Shown: positions 30,747 to 40,339 of the stretch, piece after piece
Layout of the letters: the number at the start of each line of letters is the position of its first letter
How positions within the stretch are numbered: the first letter of the stretch is position 1
DNA from: Nematopogon swammerdamellus
Lineage: Eukaryota > Arthropoda > Insecta > Lepidoptera > Adelidae
Direction of reading: 5' to 3'
DNA: 64,000 nt
Assembly: GCA_946902875.1 (NCBI GenBank)
Contig: OX336345.1
Location: 20,243,395 to 20,307,394, forward strand
Notes under the pieces: generated by a model
Seen by the model: the letters and a program-made list of their open reading frames with translations, nothing else
Databases searched by the model: none
What the model was told of the DNA's origin: nothing
Translations under genes and position numbers: made by a program

Positions 30747-31071
30747 TGGCAACGGATCGTGGGGCGGCGGTTGCTCCGAGGAAACGCTCTTGGAGCGGGA
30801 GCTGCGCCGACTAAAAGCGGCCCACGAGAGCCGCCTGAGAGCTGGCGCGCAAAAGACCATGACGCTGGAACAGCTGCTGATGATGCAGAGCTACCAGCTG
30901 CAGCAGGACAAGCAGCGGCTGCAGCGGGACGCGGCGGCCTCGGCGCACGATATCCAGCAGCTGAGGGATGACACTCAGCAGCTGAGGGCCCGCCTGGAGG
31001 ACACGGAGTGGAATCTGTGTCAGAAGACGGGCGAAATTGCGCTGCTTAAGGCGCAGCTTAAAGATGCTCAG
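30747..31071 (+). CDS. Coiled-coil exon, probably leucine-zipper tumour suppressor (LZTS)-like
   Basis: 325 nt exon bounded by TTTGCAG and CAG/GTAAAT, open throughout. It encodes 108 residues: GNGSWGGGCSEETLLEREL, then heptad-rich sequence full of Leu, Gln, Arg and Ala (LEQLLMMQSYQLQQDKQRLQ), and ends EWNLCQKTGEIALLKAQLKD. The last motif is very like the CQKxGEISLLKxQLK segment of LZTS/Fezzin-family coiled-coil proteins. Codon use is GC-rich, unlike the transposons around it. Starts in phase 2 (one base left over) and ends in phase 0. Flanking exons are not in this window, or are hidden in repeats. Identity is an inference; an unrelated coiled-coil protein is possible. Confidence 0.7.
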
Positions 31072-31390
31072 GTAAATGCCCCATACCTAACAATTTACGT
31101 TATTATTTAACGTTCAGATGGGGGTTTGTCTGTCGTCAGTTATCAACTTTTAAACGTAGGCACTACCCAAGAATATTGAATAGGTAACGACGCTGGACTG
31201 TCCAATGCTTACATGAGAACCAAAGTCGCCGAACTCCGCGGGTAGCGGAGGGGACAGCGCGCGACTGATTGGGTGGTATTGGGTGGCATCGTGCTCTGAT
31301 TGGCTGGTAACGAATGTTATTTGTACGTTTTTACAAACATCATGTTACGCTGGCGCGGGGAAGGTCTGCCGTCCTTACCTATTCAATGTT
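31072..31390. other. Intron sequence after the LZTS-like exon
   Basis: Starts with the GTAAATGCC splice donor. No gene; ends at the TSD of P-like copy 2. Confidence 0.5.
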
Positions 31391-32944
31391 CTTGGCACCA
31401 AAGAGTTTGTATTACGTCGCTGCGCTCCTTTATAGAGCGACCCTATGGGCACACAGCTACGAGAAAGAATGAAGCCCGCTGCGGGGTGTAGTGCGGGCAG
31501 GGGAACGACGTTCGGCTCCTACTCGGGCATGCGCGAACGGAAAGCGTCCAAGCGTAGAAACAATGTATCTCTTATTTTGCAAAATTTTATTTGTATTGTA
31601 AGTGAGGTTGTAGGTACCTTAATATATTGAATTCTTACTGTGCTTATTTTTATTACTTTATCCTATTACTTTAAGTGAGCTAAACTTGTATGTATATATT
31701 TGTTTCTCGGAAAAGGCTCTAAACCGGCTCTCTCGGCTTTCGACGAAATTTAATTGTATTTAGATAATGTTACTTTTTCAAGTTTATTCATCTACATAGA
31801 TAGGTGTAGACACCGAGCAAAGCTCGATCGCTCAGGTACTTGCCATTATGAAAGATTCGTATTAAGACAAATGAGTGAAAAAAAAAAAATAACATAACAA
31901 AAGTTTTGAAGTTTTTTCAAAATTTATGAATTTTTAAAATTCAACATTCGAACGAAAACATGATTGAGGTCTTTATTTGGAATTTGAATTGGAAAACTAA
32001 ACCGCACACAAAAAGTTGCGGATTATGTATGAGTTATCTATCACTACTACATTACTATACTAGGAAAACGCAAAGGATGATGGTGTTCGTAAAATGCTCC
32101 AAAAATTCAAGTTTATATTGAATATCACTCGTTTAGGACTTTAAAAATAAATGCACAGATAAAGGCTTTAAAATTCCATGCACTCTTTTTCTTCTCTTTT
32201 GTAAAGGGGTTTTTTTTTCTGATAACCTTGTAGTTCAGGCAATAAAGGAGTAGAGTGCGTGAGCAGGGTCAAATGCGATTTCTTCAGAAACCTGTTCGGG
32301 TGCTTGGAGTAAACATACTAAAAGTCCTGGCGTCTACAAGGTGAGCCGGAAGGGGCGGGGCCCAAATAAAATCCTGCTTTTGGGTTTTTCGCTACGATCT
32401 CGAAAACGGTGCCCCGTAGAGAAAAATTGTCTCATACTGAATGAAAGCTCATAAAATTATCTACAACTTCTATTCTATTCACTTTTTTCAAATTCCGAAT
32501 GGTTTTTGAGCTACACGCTTAGGAAAAGTTAAAATTTCCGAAAAATTGATTTTTACCTCATATTTCTCATCAAAAATTCCTTCATATCGTCTAAACTATT
32601 CACCTGAGAAAGATATTGTGAAACAAGAAGTTATAGAGAATTCAATTCCCTTCAATTGTGTACATACATATGCTAATTTATCTCCAGCTGGTCAACAGTT
32701 GGACCAATTTTAAGATTTTTTGTAAAATTTCATAATTTTCAGAAAAACTTGTTTTGATCATTCCTGAGCCACAACTATCGTTTGTTACACCTATGTATCA
32801 TCTAATAATATGTCACACTTGAAAGCGGGTTAAATGCAGTAAATGGAATTCATGTCACTTGGCTTTGCTGGAAGGCTGGGAAGATGTGCTTCCTCAAATG
32901 GTATGGGGCACCAGCAAGACAGACCTCCCTCAACCAGTACATCT

Positions 32945-33129
32945 TCCAGTCGTTTATGAGGTCAGTGGCCTGAAATTAGCTCGCTCCCACCGACTGAGAG
33001 CGCAGGTGAACAGCACGCAGAGGCCCTTCATCAAGAACCACCCACCACTGAGGATGAAGATGCCATGGACGAAGAACCCTTACCAGGGCTCTCACGTCCA
33101 AAGAGGATGAAAACTTCTTGGAAGTAAAA
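32945..33129 (+). pseudogene. P-like transposase C-terminal exon (copy 2)
   Basis: Best-preserved version: PEISSLPPTESAGEQHAEAL, an acidic TTEDEDAMDEEPLP stretch, then RPKRMKTSWK and a TAA at 33127-33129. AATAAA-like signals follow. The basic tail looks like a nuclear localisation signal. It converges on the minus-strand THAP exon, so the gene is scrambled. Confidence 0.6.
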
Positions 33130-33689
33130 CAATGAATTATTAAAATAAAATAAAATTACTTACCTTATATATAACAAACTTTTATTTATCATCTATAAAA
33201 TATAATTTTCCATTTCTTCCAGTGACATGAATTCCATTTACTAAATTTAACCCGCTTTCAAGTGTAACATATTATTAGATGGTACATAGGTGTAACAAAC
33301 GATAGTTGTGGCTCAGGAATGACCAAAACAACGTTTTCTGAAAATGATGAAATTTTACAAAAAATCTTAAAATTGGTGCAACTGTTGGCCGGCTGGAGAT
33401 AAATTAGCATAAAAAATTTATACACAGTTTTAAAGGGAATTAAATTATCTATAACGTTTTGTTTGACAATATCTTTCTCACGTGAATAGCTTAGACGATA
33501 TGAAGGAATGTTTGATGAGAAATATGAGGTAAAAATCAATTTTTCGAAAATTTTCACTTTTCCTAAGCTTGTAGCTCGAGAACGGTTCGGAATTCGAAAA
33601 AAGTGAATAGAATAAAAGTTGTAGACAATTTTATGACCTTTCATTCGGTATAACTAAAATTTTCTCTACGGGGCTCTGTTTTCGAGATC

Positions 33690-34056
33690 GTAGCGAAAAA
33701 CCCAAAAGCAGGACCTTATTTGGGCCCCCCCTCCGGCTCACTTCGTAAACGCCAAGACTTTTAGTATGTTTACTCCCTAAGCACCCCGAACAGGTTTCTG
33801 AAGAAACCCCGAACAGGTTTCTGAAGAAATCGCTTTTGACCCTGCTCACGCACTCTGCACCTCCTTTTGGGCCATTCGTTGAGTTGACTATTGGTATTGC
33901 TTGATCTTTGAGTTTTCTATATCCATCTGGTGCAATACTAAAGTAGTCTTCTTTAAAATGTCGAGAACAAATACGGCTGTAAGTGTTTCCTTTTCTTTTT
34001 ATTGCAGCCTCCCACAGTTTATTTTTTTCAGGATTTTTGGGAAACCTTAAAACCAA
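33690..34056 (-). pseudogene. THAP-domain exon of P-like transposase (copy 2)
   Basis: RFPKNPEKNKLWEAAIKRK and ICSRHFKEDYF mark a THAP domain lacking its first CxxC pair. A 21-24 bp duplication (CCCCGAACAGGTTTCTGAAG twice, about 33781-33828) has changed the frame after LFGV, letting the frame run on as non-homologous sequence. Copy 1 stops at that point. Confidence 0.75.
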
Positions 34057-34150
34057 AGGTACCTAATTGGAAATTACCTAATTGCCATCTTTCACTAAAC
34101 AAAATTACTCGGAAACCAGTATACATACTAAATAGTCCACATTTGGGCGC

Positions 34151-34485
34151 TTTTTTTATGGAATCTGACACAGTTGGCTACCTACGTCACCTACAACATC
34201 CGTGATGTCAGCCCATAACACCAGGTGAGCTAGGTGCCATGTCGGTGCTTCCCTTCATTTCATATCGGCTACACTGAACTGGTCGGAAAACACGAACTAT
34301 TTACATAGCCGTTTCGACCGACGTTTCGTCAGAGCGGTGGTATCAACCCGGCCGGGATAAACCCTACCACCTAGTAAGGTATGAAGAGAAGGGGCCTACA
34401 GGTTAACGTGGAATCCGAACCACGGTCAGCTCCAACGGTCGAGCGGTCACTCATCCAGTACTGACCGCGCTCAGGGTTGCTTAAG
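34151..34485 (-). mobile_element. SINE fragment inside P-like copy 2
   Basis: Same insertion as 11749-12083, with the same missing 5' head. Confidence 0.8.
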
Positions 34486-34706
34486 AACGAAGTATGCGTG
34501 ATTTACGTTAAGCTCATTCCATTCGTTTCGAAATGACGGCCATTTTTTCAAAAAAATTAAATGCTTCATAAGATACCTACGTGAACATGCGTCGTTTAAT
34601 AAAGTAACCGAGCTCTAAAGTCCTTCCATATAGTATTGACTTTTACTTGGTTTAAAAAAAAAATACACGAAAGATCATATCTGCCTCCTATTTTGGAACT
34701 TTATCA

Positions 34707-35073
34707 TCAATACCTACTAATAATAAATCTGTAAGGAATGGCCATGGAGTAAGTTACTTTGTTTTATGAGATATTGCGTTTGTAGACTATATGTATGATA
34801 CTAAAACTAAATTGACGATTTTTAGAACTATTTTCTGTATGTATGTAACTATGTATATTCCACCATAGCTCTTAAACCGATCATCCGAATTCGATGAAAC
34901 TTAGAACAAGCACATTTACCTGTACGAGACATAGGATAGGCTAAATAAAATTCAGTTCCGGTTACGCTATGATATGGCTGTCATACAAACCGAAAAGGAA
35001 TGGGGGCGGGCTTAATTACTTTCTTCTTTTTAAATTCGAATTTCACGCGAGCGAAGCCGCAGGCAAAAGCTAG
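34707..35073 (+). mobile_element. Helitron-like element inside P-like copy 2
   Basis: Begins TCAATACCTACTAATAAT and ends at a CGCGAGCGAAGCCGC hairpin plus AAAAGCTAG. The uninterrupted counterpart of 12306-13388. Confidence 0.72.
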
Positions 35074-35547
35074 TACTACTTAAATTAAATACGTAATCAC
35101 ATGGATTATTTATTATATAAATATTCGGGAAAAAATATGATTTAGACTTAGCACGTTCTATAGGAAATCCGCCACCGCCGTCGCTCCCGGTTAAAATATC
35201 ACCAAAATACCAATTCCCTGTGGAATTTTAGACCATTCACGATTCTAGTCTCCTTCTTTGAGTCAGATTTGCAAATTAAAACGCAACAGTTGACCATTTT
35301 GGCTGAATTTTAGGAATAAAACTGAGAAATTGATCCCTCTGCATCGCGCGACGGAGCACGGCCGATGACTGCCGATCGGACCCGAACGCGGTTCGTGGCG
35401 CTCACCAACGAAGCTTCACCTCACCAACGCTCACATTCTCTCTATATAGGAGCGCAGCGACGTAATACAAACTCTTTGCTTGGCACTACCAATATAGGAG
35501 ACTTGGTAACTTTTTTGCAGGAGGTAGTGAATATTACGAGGCGAGGA

Positions 35548-35820
35548 GGTGTAAAACTGTAGGTCCCTTCTCGTGCCCTTGATCGGTGGTTAGGCTCCAA
35601 TTGTAGCCGATTGGGTTGGTACTACCGCACTGAACGAAAGATGGCCGCATGTGTATATATGCCTCGGTGTGTTGAGTACTCCTCTAGTTCAGTACAGTCA
35701 CCGATCCAAAGGGAATTCTCAGGTTCAGCACGGAGCCCGGAGGTGATATTGGCTGATCAGATCATGCGCTCTGGCCCCTCTGACTCAACCACAAGTACCG
35801 GATTACCTACATAAAAAAAT
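35548..35820 (+). mobile_element. 5'-truncated SINE with CR1-like tail
   Basis: GTGTAAAACTGTAGGTCCCTT through GGAGGTGATATTGGCTGATC to an A-rich end; the same family as 29166-29573 without the tRNA-like head. Confidence 0.75.
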
Positions 35821-35884
35821 AATAAGCTACACATTTTACGCGGCAGAGAAGCCACATTCAAAGTTACAATAGAATAAGATCCAC

Positions 35885-36052
35885 GCACGACAAATTGTTC
35901 AGGACAGTCTTGTCACCCGCTGTTCAGTGCAGCCGTCACAACCGAAGGGAAGCGCTGCCATGCCACCTAGTTCACCAAGGTGTGACGGGTTGACTTGACA
36001 TCATGGGTGTTTAGGTGATGTAATCAACCTTGTCACGCAGGTTCCATATAAA
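35885..36052 (+). mobile_element. Degenerate SINE fragment (family of 5530-6007)
   Basis: Shares GAAGGGAAGCGCTGCCATG, CACCTAGTTCACC and GGTGATGTAATCAACC with that SINE read in sense, with many differences. Confidence 0.55.
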
Positions 36053-36059
36053 AACTTAG

Positions 36060-36990
36060 GAAATACGAAAAATTTGACGCATGGAGACACCGATTATGCA
36101 TGGATAGGTATGAATAATCAATAGACCATTAATTGAGATTTGGCTCTCAGTACTGATCCTCCACCGTGCGTATGTGACCTTTATTATCAACATGTAAGCT
36201 ATAAATGAGTTCTCTTCCTCGTCAGTTGTCATAATCATATCTCACACTCACAACGAAGCTGCGCTGTGAGAGACATCTCCGCTTCAAGCAAGATATAGCT
36301 TTGCATGATATAGCTACTGAGAAAAAAAAAATGATCAAAGCCGGTAATCATGAAGTCAAATAGATTATCGGTTACTTAGATACCTACCGACGAAGACAAG
36401 GGCGCTCGCTGGCGGCTGACGGCGACTAAACGTTGTGGCGGCATTTCGAGTTATGAATAAAAAACTACACGATGACCTCCATCTCCATCCGTTGCTCAAC
36501 GGTCGATATTATATCTATCTACATACCCACACGCGTTAGCAGCCTCGTACGTATGTGGTGTACCGGTACCTAATCCGGTCCGACTACGTTATATTCAAAT
36601 GACCTTCATAGACGATGTCCCATAAAAAAATTTACGCTCAGAAACGTGTGAAACGTGACAAGATACGCTAAAGTCGACCATGTTTGTCGACAAACCTGAT
36701 ACAGTTTACTTCCAATCATCGTGGATCGATCAGTGATATGCTAAAGTACGTAATATATAAGTCAATGGGATCGATACGCGTATGGTGGACGTTTCTTGAG
36801 TCCGGATTGTTCGATCAGGCGCCAGAGGTCTACTTATCAAATAGCCCATTTCTCATTTTGACTACTTCTCTAGGTGACTACTTCACTATCGGCCCACTTA
36901 GCACAAAGCCGATTTCGTATTCTGTCTATTTCTCGAACTACCTACTTCGCAAACCGTCTCGGAATGTTTAACCTTAAGTAGGTACCGACA
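36060..36990. other. Gene-free stretch, nothing recognised
   Basis: Low-complexity and unique-looking sequence. The missing 3' half of the Ir25a copy should lie here if it were present, but no pore or second ligand-binding motif is seen. Confidence 0.4.
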
Positions 36991-36993
36991 GAT

Positions 36994-37797
36994 CTGGTAA
37001 AGAAGTAGGCGGCCAGTATGGAGAGCCACACGTCGTTCTCGAGCACGGTGAGGAACTTGAAAAGCGACGTGGGCGTGCGCGGCAACTTCATGAGGATCGT
37101 GATGCCGACCAGGTCGGTAGTACAGCACCGTGAAGTCGATCACGTTCTCCCGATCCGCCATCACCGACATGGAGCCTAGCCCTATGTCAGCCCGCTTCTC
37201 CGTCAGCTCCTTCACGATCTCGTTCCAGTTGCCGTTCTCGTCCGTATTCCCGAAGTTGCCGTTTTGGTCCCGAAGTTGGCGCCAGCGTGATCTCGTAGTC
37301 GAATTTCAAGATCTGCCGAATCTCCTCGATCAGTTCGATGCAGTAGCCTTTAAACCCCTTCGGCGCCTCGTCGTCTCTCATCATGAACGGCTTTTGCTGA
37401 AATCGTTAGAAAATTTAATCTCGTAAGAAGTCCGACGACGCCTACTCGCTTCGTCGCGAATGTTTCATTTATTTTCTACTGTTTACGCAGTTGCGCGAAC
37501 TTGAGATATTGAAGGTCAGTGAACTGCATTTTTTGCGAGTCATTCTCGACGACTCACCTCGACTGTCACTATACGATAGACTATATCGGCGGAGTAGTTT
37601 TTCATGCTGGTGGGATCGGTGAGCGTGAGAGGGTTTGAGAGGCCGGCCTTCCACGAGCCGAGAGCCTTGCTGCCGATGGAGGCGCCGTCCTTCACTGTCA
37701 CCGCGGCCAGCTCAGTGTTGAACTCCATGTAGCTCCGACCGTTCATCTGCTCCTCTTCCGGAATGTAGAAGGGAGCGTAGGTCGGAGTCTCTTTTAC
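36994..37797 (-). pseudogene. Ir25a: Ir25a-like exons 6-7: ligand-binding S1 lobe and start of M1
   Basis: Exon 6 (37558-37797) starts VKETPTYAPFYIPEEEQMNG and ends RIVTVE at a GTGAGT donor. Exon 7 begins QKPFMMRDDEAPKG, runs through DFDYEIT-like KFDYEITLAP, then needs frame changes to read NTDENGNWNEIVKELTEK and, after an extra C in the DFTV...YY segment, the LFKFLTVLENDVWLSI membrane approach. These residues form the S1 half of the glutamate-type binding site in family members. The exon ends ACCAG then ATCTG, so the splice donor is lost. Confidence 0.8.
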
Positions 37798-37974
37798 CTT
37801 TGGGAGCATTGCATTTCATAATATTTGACGATGAAGATAGGCCACACGAGACATCTATACATATAATAAAATCGTAGAGGTAAGAAAGTCTGTACATTGA
37901 ATGTATTCGGAAAAAAACTAACCAGGGTGGCTTAAAATGAGATACTGAACATGTTAGAACAGTTTTTAAAATTT

Positions 37975-38022
37975 TTGTTTGTTTGTTTGTTTGTTTGTTT
38001 GTTTGTTTGTTTGTTTGTTTGT
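37975..38022. repeat. TTTG microsatellite
   Basis: About twelve GTTT repeats in the first Helitron 5' end; shorter versions at 38388-38424 and 42334-42350. Confidence 0.9.
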
Positions 38023-38789
38023 CTGTACGCGCATCACGCAAAAACCACTGAACGGAATTAGACGAAACTTTGTATAGTGGCAGTTTATATGCCGGGTTAA
38101 CATAATACGTAAAAAAAATTAACAAAAATAAAAAAAAATTAACAATTATAAACATTATTGCGCGTTTAAAATCACGTAGTCCAAAGTAAAGGTAAAAACA
38201 ATTTTAAATGGCATGTTGACAACGGAGAACTGTCATCTCGACGTGAGCTGGCCGGTGACAAATTTTTTTATATACATATAATAAAATCGTAGAGGTAAGA
38301 AAGTCTGTACATTGAATGTATTCGGAAAAAAACTAACCAGGGTGGCTTAAAATGAGATACTGAACATGTTAGAACAGTTTTTAAAATTTTTGTTTGTTTG
38401 TTTGTTTGTTTGTTTGTTTGTTTGTCTGTACGCGCATCACGCAAAAACCACTGAACGGAATTAGACGAAACTTTGTATAGTGGCAGTTTATATGCCGGGT
38501 TAACATAATACGTAAAAAAAATTAACAAAAATAAAAAAAAATTAACAATTATAAACATTATTGCGCGTTTAAAATCACGTAGTCCAAAGTAAAGGTAAAA
38601 ACAATTTTAAATGGCATGTTGACAACGGAGAACTGTCATCTCGACGTGAGCTGGCCGGTGACAAATTTTTTGATAAATAAAAATAATAATTGAAAGTCGA
38701 AGTTATTTCGTTGTCATTGGTGCAATAAAATTTATATATCTGTTGCCCGCGGCTTCGCTCGCGTGAAATTCGTATTTAAAAAAAAGAAA

Positions 38790-39330
38790 GTAAGTAACTA
38801 AAGACGGGCCCGAAGGCGGATCTGCGCTCACGTAAACGATATTCTTTCTCGATGAAAGTAACTAAGGGCGAGGCGAAAGGCGGAGCTGATTTCAGGAAGA
38901 AGAAAAACATTCTTGAAGAAAATAAGTAACTAAGGGCGAGGCCGAAGGCCAAGCTCTATTCTGGAAGACCATAAACCTTCTCGAAGAAAGTAAGTAACTA
39001 TGGGCGAGGCCGTAGGCCGAGCTGCGTTCAGGAAGAAGCTAAACCATCTTGAAGAAAGTAAGTAACTAAGGCGAGGCCGAAGGCCGAGCTACGTTCGGAT
39101 AATTGAAAAACCATCTCGAAGAAAGCAAGTAACTAAGGGCGAGGCCGAAGGCCGAGCTGCGTTCAGGAAGAAGCTAAACCATCTTGAAGAAAGTAAGCAA
39201 CTAAGGCGAGGCCGAAGGCCGAGCTACGTTCTGACAAATGATAAACCATCTCGAAGAAAGCAAGTAACTAAGGGCGAGGCCGAAGGCCGAGCTGCGTTCA
39301 GGAAGAAGCTAAACCATCTCGAATAAAGTT
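38790..39330 (+). repeat. Minisatellite, about 67 bp unit with GGCCGAAGGCCGAGC core
   Basis: Units read GTAACTAAGGGCGAGGCC, GAAGGCCGAGCTGCGTTCAG, then a 25-30 bp variable part. Two unit types alternate (GAAGAAGCTAAACCATCTTG and ATAATTGAAAAACCATCTCG). The core GGCCGAAGGCC is close to palindromic. Confidence 0.85.
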
Positions 39331-39379
39331 AATTAATATTAAGATTGAGTTAATTTAATTTAAATTTTATTGTAAAGTC

Positions 39380-39835
39380 CACGCTTCTAACGGCAAATAT
39401 ACCGTGCATCCTAAAACCTCGCGGTTATTCCCGGCTGGATGGCAAGAGGCCCGATGCTAGAGACCTTAGTGCCATGGACTAAGGGTAGTTCTGTGATGTG
39501 GGACGCCACTTTTGTTCTCACATTGGCTCCAAGTCACGTTAGGACATCTTCAAGAGCGGCTGGCGCGGCCGAGGCTGGGGCGGAGAGCCTCCAACGCAGC
39601 AAATATAGAAATATAATTAAAGATTTCGAATTTGTTGCGTTTGCGGTTGAAACCCTCGGTCCGTGGAGCAGTGAAGCCAAAAGAGGCTTGAGCTGGTTGA
39701 CGCAACTGGTGTCCCGTCATCAAGGGCTTATGTACTTCATTCAAAGGGTAAGTCTTGCCATCCAGCGGGGTAATGCCGCAAGTGCTCTAAGAACATTTGA
39801 AAATGCCCGTTTTGATAGTTATTTTAATGTTTGTT
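39380..39835 (+). pseudogene. LINE ORF2 C-terminal fragment captured in composite 1
   Basis: Encodes the same domain as 14500-14930: RLDGKRPDA, WTKGSSVMWDATFVLTLAPS, EFVAFAVETLGPWSSEAKRG and RVSLAIQRGNAASAL. A frame slip lies near 39450. It is about 97% like 48160-48610 by eye. Only the C-terminal nuclease-like part of the LINE is present. Confidence 0.8.
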
Positions 39836-39899
39836 AGGTAGGTTTAATTCTTTAGTTATTAATATTACTTTTTTATTTTTATGAAATAAATAGATTGAG

Positions 39900-40225
39900 T
39901 AAACGATATTATATTCTATCGAAGAAAGGAAGTCTATAAGGGCGAGGCCGGAAGGCGGAAGAGGGTTTTTGGTTTACCTGAACGCAGCTCGGCCTTCGGC
40001 CTCGCACTTAGTTCCTTCCTTTCTTCCAGAAGGTTTGTCGTCTTCCTGAACGCAGCTCGGCCTTCGGCCTCGCCCTTACTTACTTCCTTTATTTGAGAAA
40101 GGTTTATCGTTTACCTGAAAGCAGCTCGGCCTTCGGCCTCGCCCTTAGTTAGTTACTTTCTTTAAGAAGGTTTATCGATTACCTGAACGCAGCTCGGCCT
40201 TCGGCCTCGCCCTTAGTTACTTACA
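39900..40225 (-). repeat. Minisatellite, inverted arm of composite 1
   Basis: Four or so units read as CTGAACGCAGCTCGGCCTTC, GGCCTCGCCCTTAGTTAC: the reverse complement of the 38790-39330 array. Confidence 0.85.
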
Positions 40226-40339
40226 TTCTTCTTTGGAATACGAATTTCACGCGAGCGGAGCCGCGGGCTCAGCTAGTAATTTAAATAAAATTCAAGGTTA
40301 TTATATAAAATTCAAAATTCCATCGAATGTAAGTATAAC

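Larger units (their letters stand above)
31399..35478. mobile_element. P-superfamily-like DNA transposon, palindromic nonautonomous copy 2
   Basis: Same terminal inverted repeats as copy 1 (CAAAGAGTTTGTATTACGTC) and a perfect 8 bp target duplication CTTGGCAC (31391-31398, 35479-35486), inserted in the intron of the LZTS-like gene. It shares the inverted internal arms, the SINE and the Helitron with copy 1 but lacks the CR1-type LINE and most of the 9369-9519 palindrome. About 4.1 kb. No complete transposase, so it would need an autonomous relative to move. Confidence 0.88.
37854..40276 (+). mobile_element. Helitron-like composite 1 with inverted minisatellite arms around a LINE piece
   Basis: Lies in intron 5 of the Ir25a copy. 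Order: two tandem copies of a Helitron-type 5' end (37854-38270, 38271-38688; TATACATATAATAAAATCG with a TTTG microsatellite), an inverted Helitron 3' end (38743-38780, GCCCGCGGCTTCGCTCGCGTG), a 66-68 bp minisatellite on the plus strand (about 38790-39330), a LINE C-terminal fragment (39380-39835), the minisatellite inverted (about 39900-40225), and a plus-strand Helitron 3' end with CTAGT (40230-40277). A sister copy is at 47068-49072. Confidence 0.75.

Noticed and set aside
36684..36971. 95-codon plus-strand frame as a gene
   Set aside because: No family pattern, AT-rich and adjacent to the broken Ir25a copy; likely chance.
37712..38558. Minus-strand frames of 96 and 147 codons with a KQTNKQTNKQT run
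   Set aside because: They are translations of the TTTG microsatellite in the Helitron 5' ends, partly fused to Ir25a exon 6.
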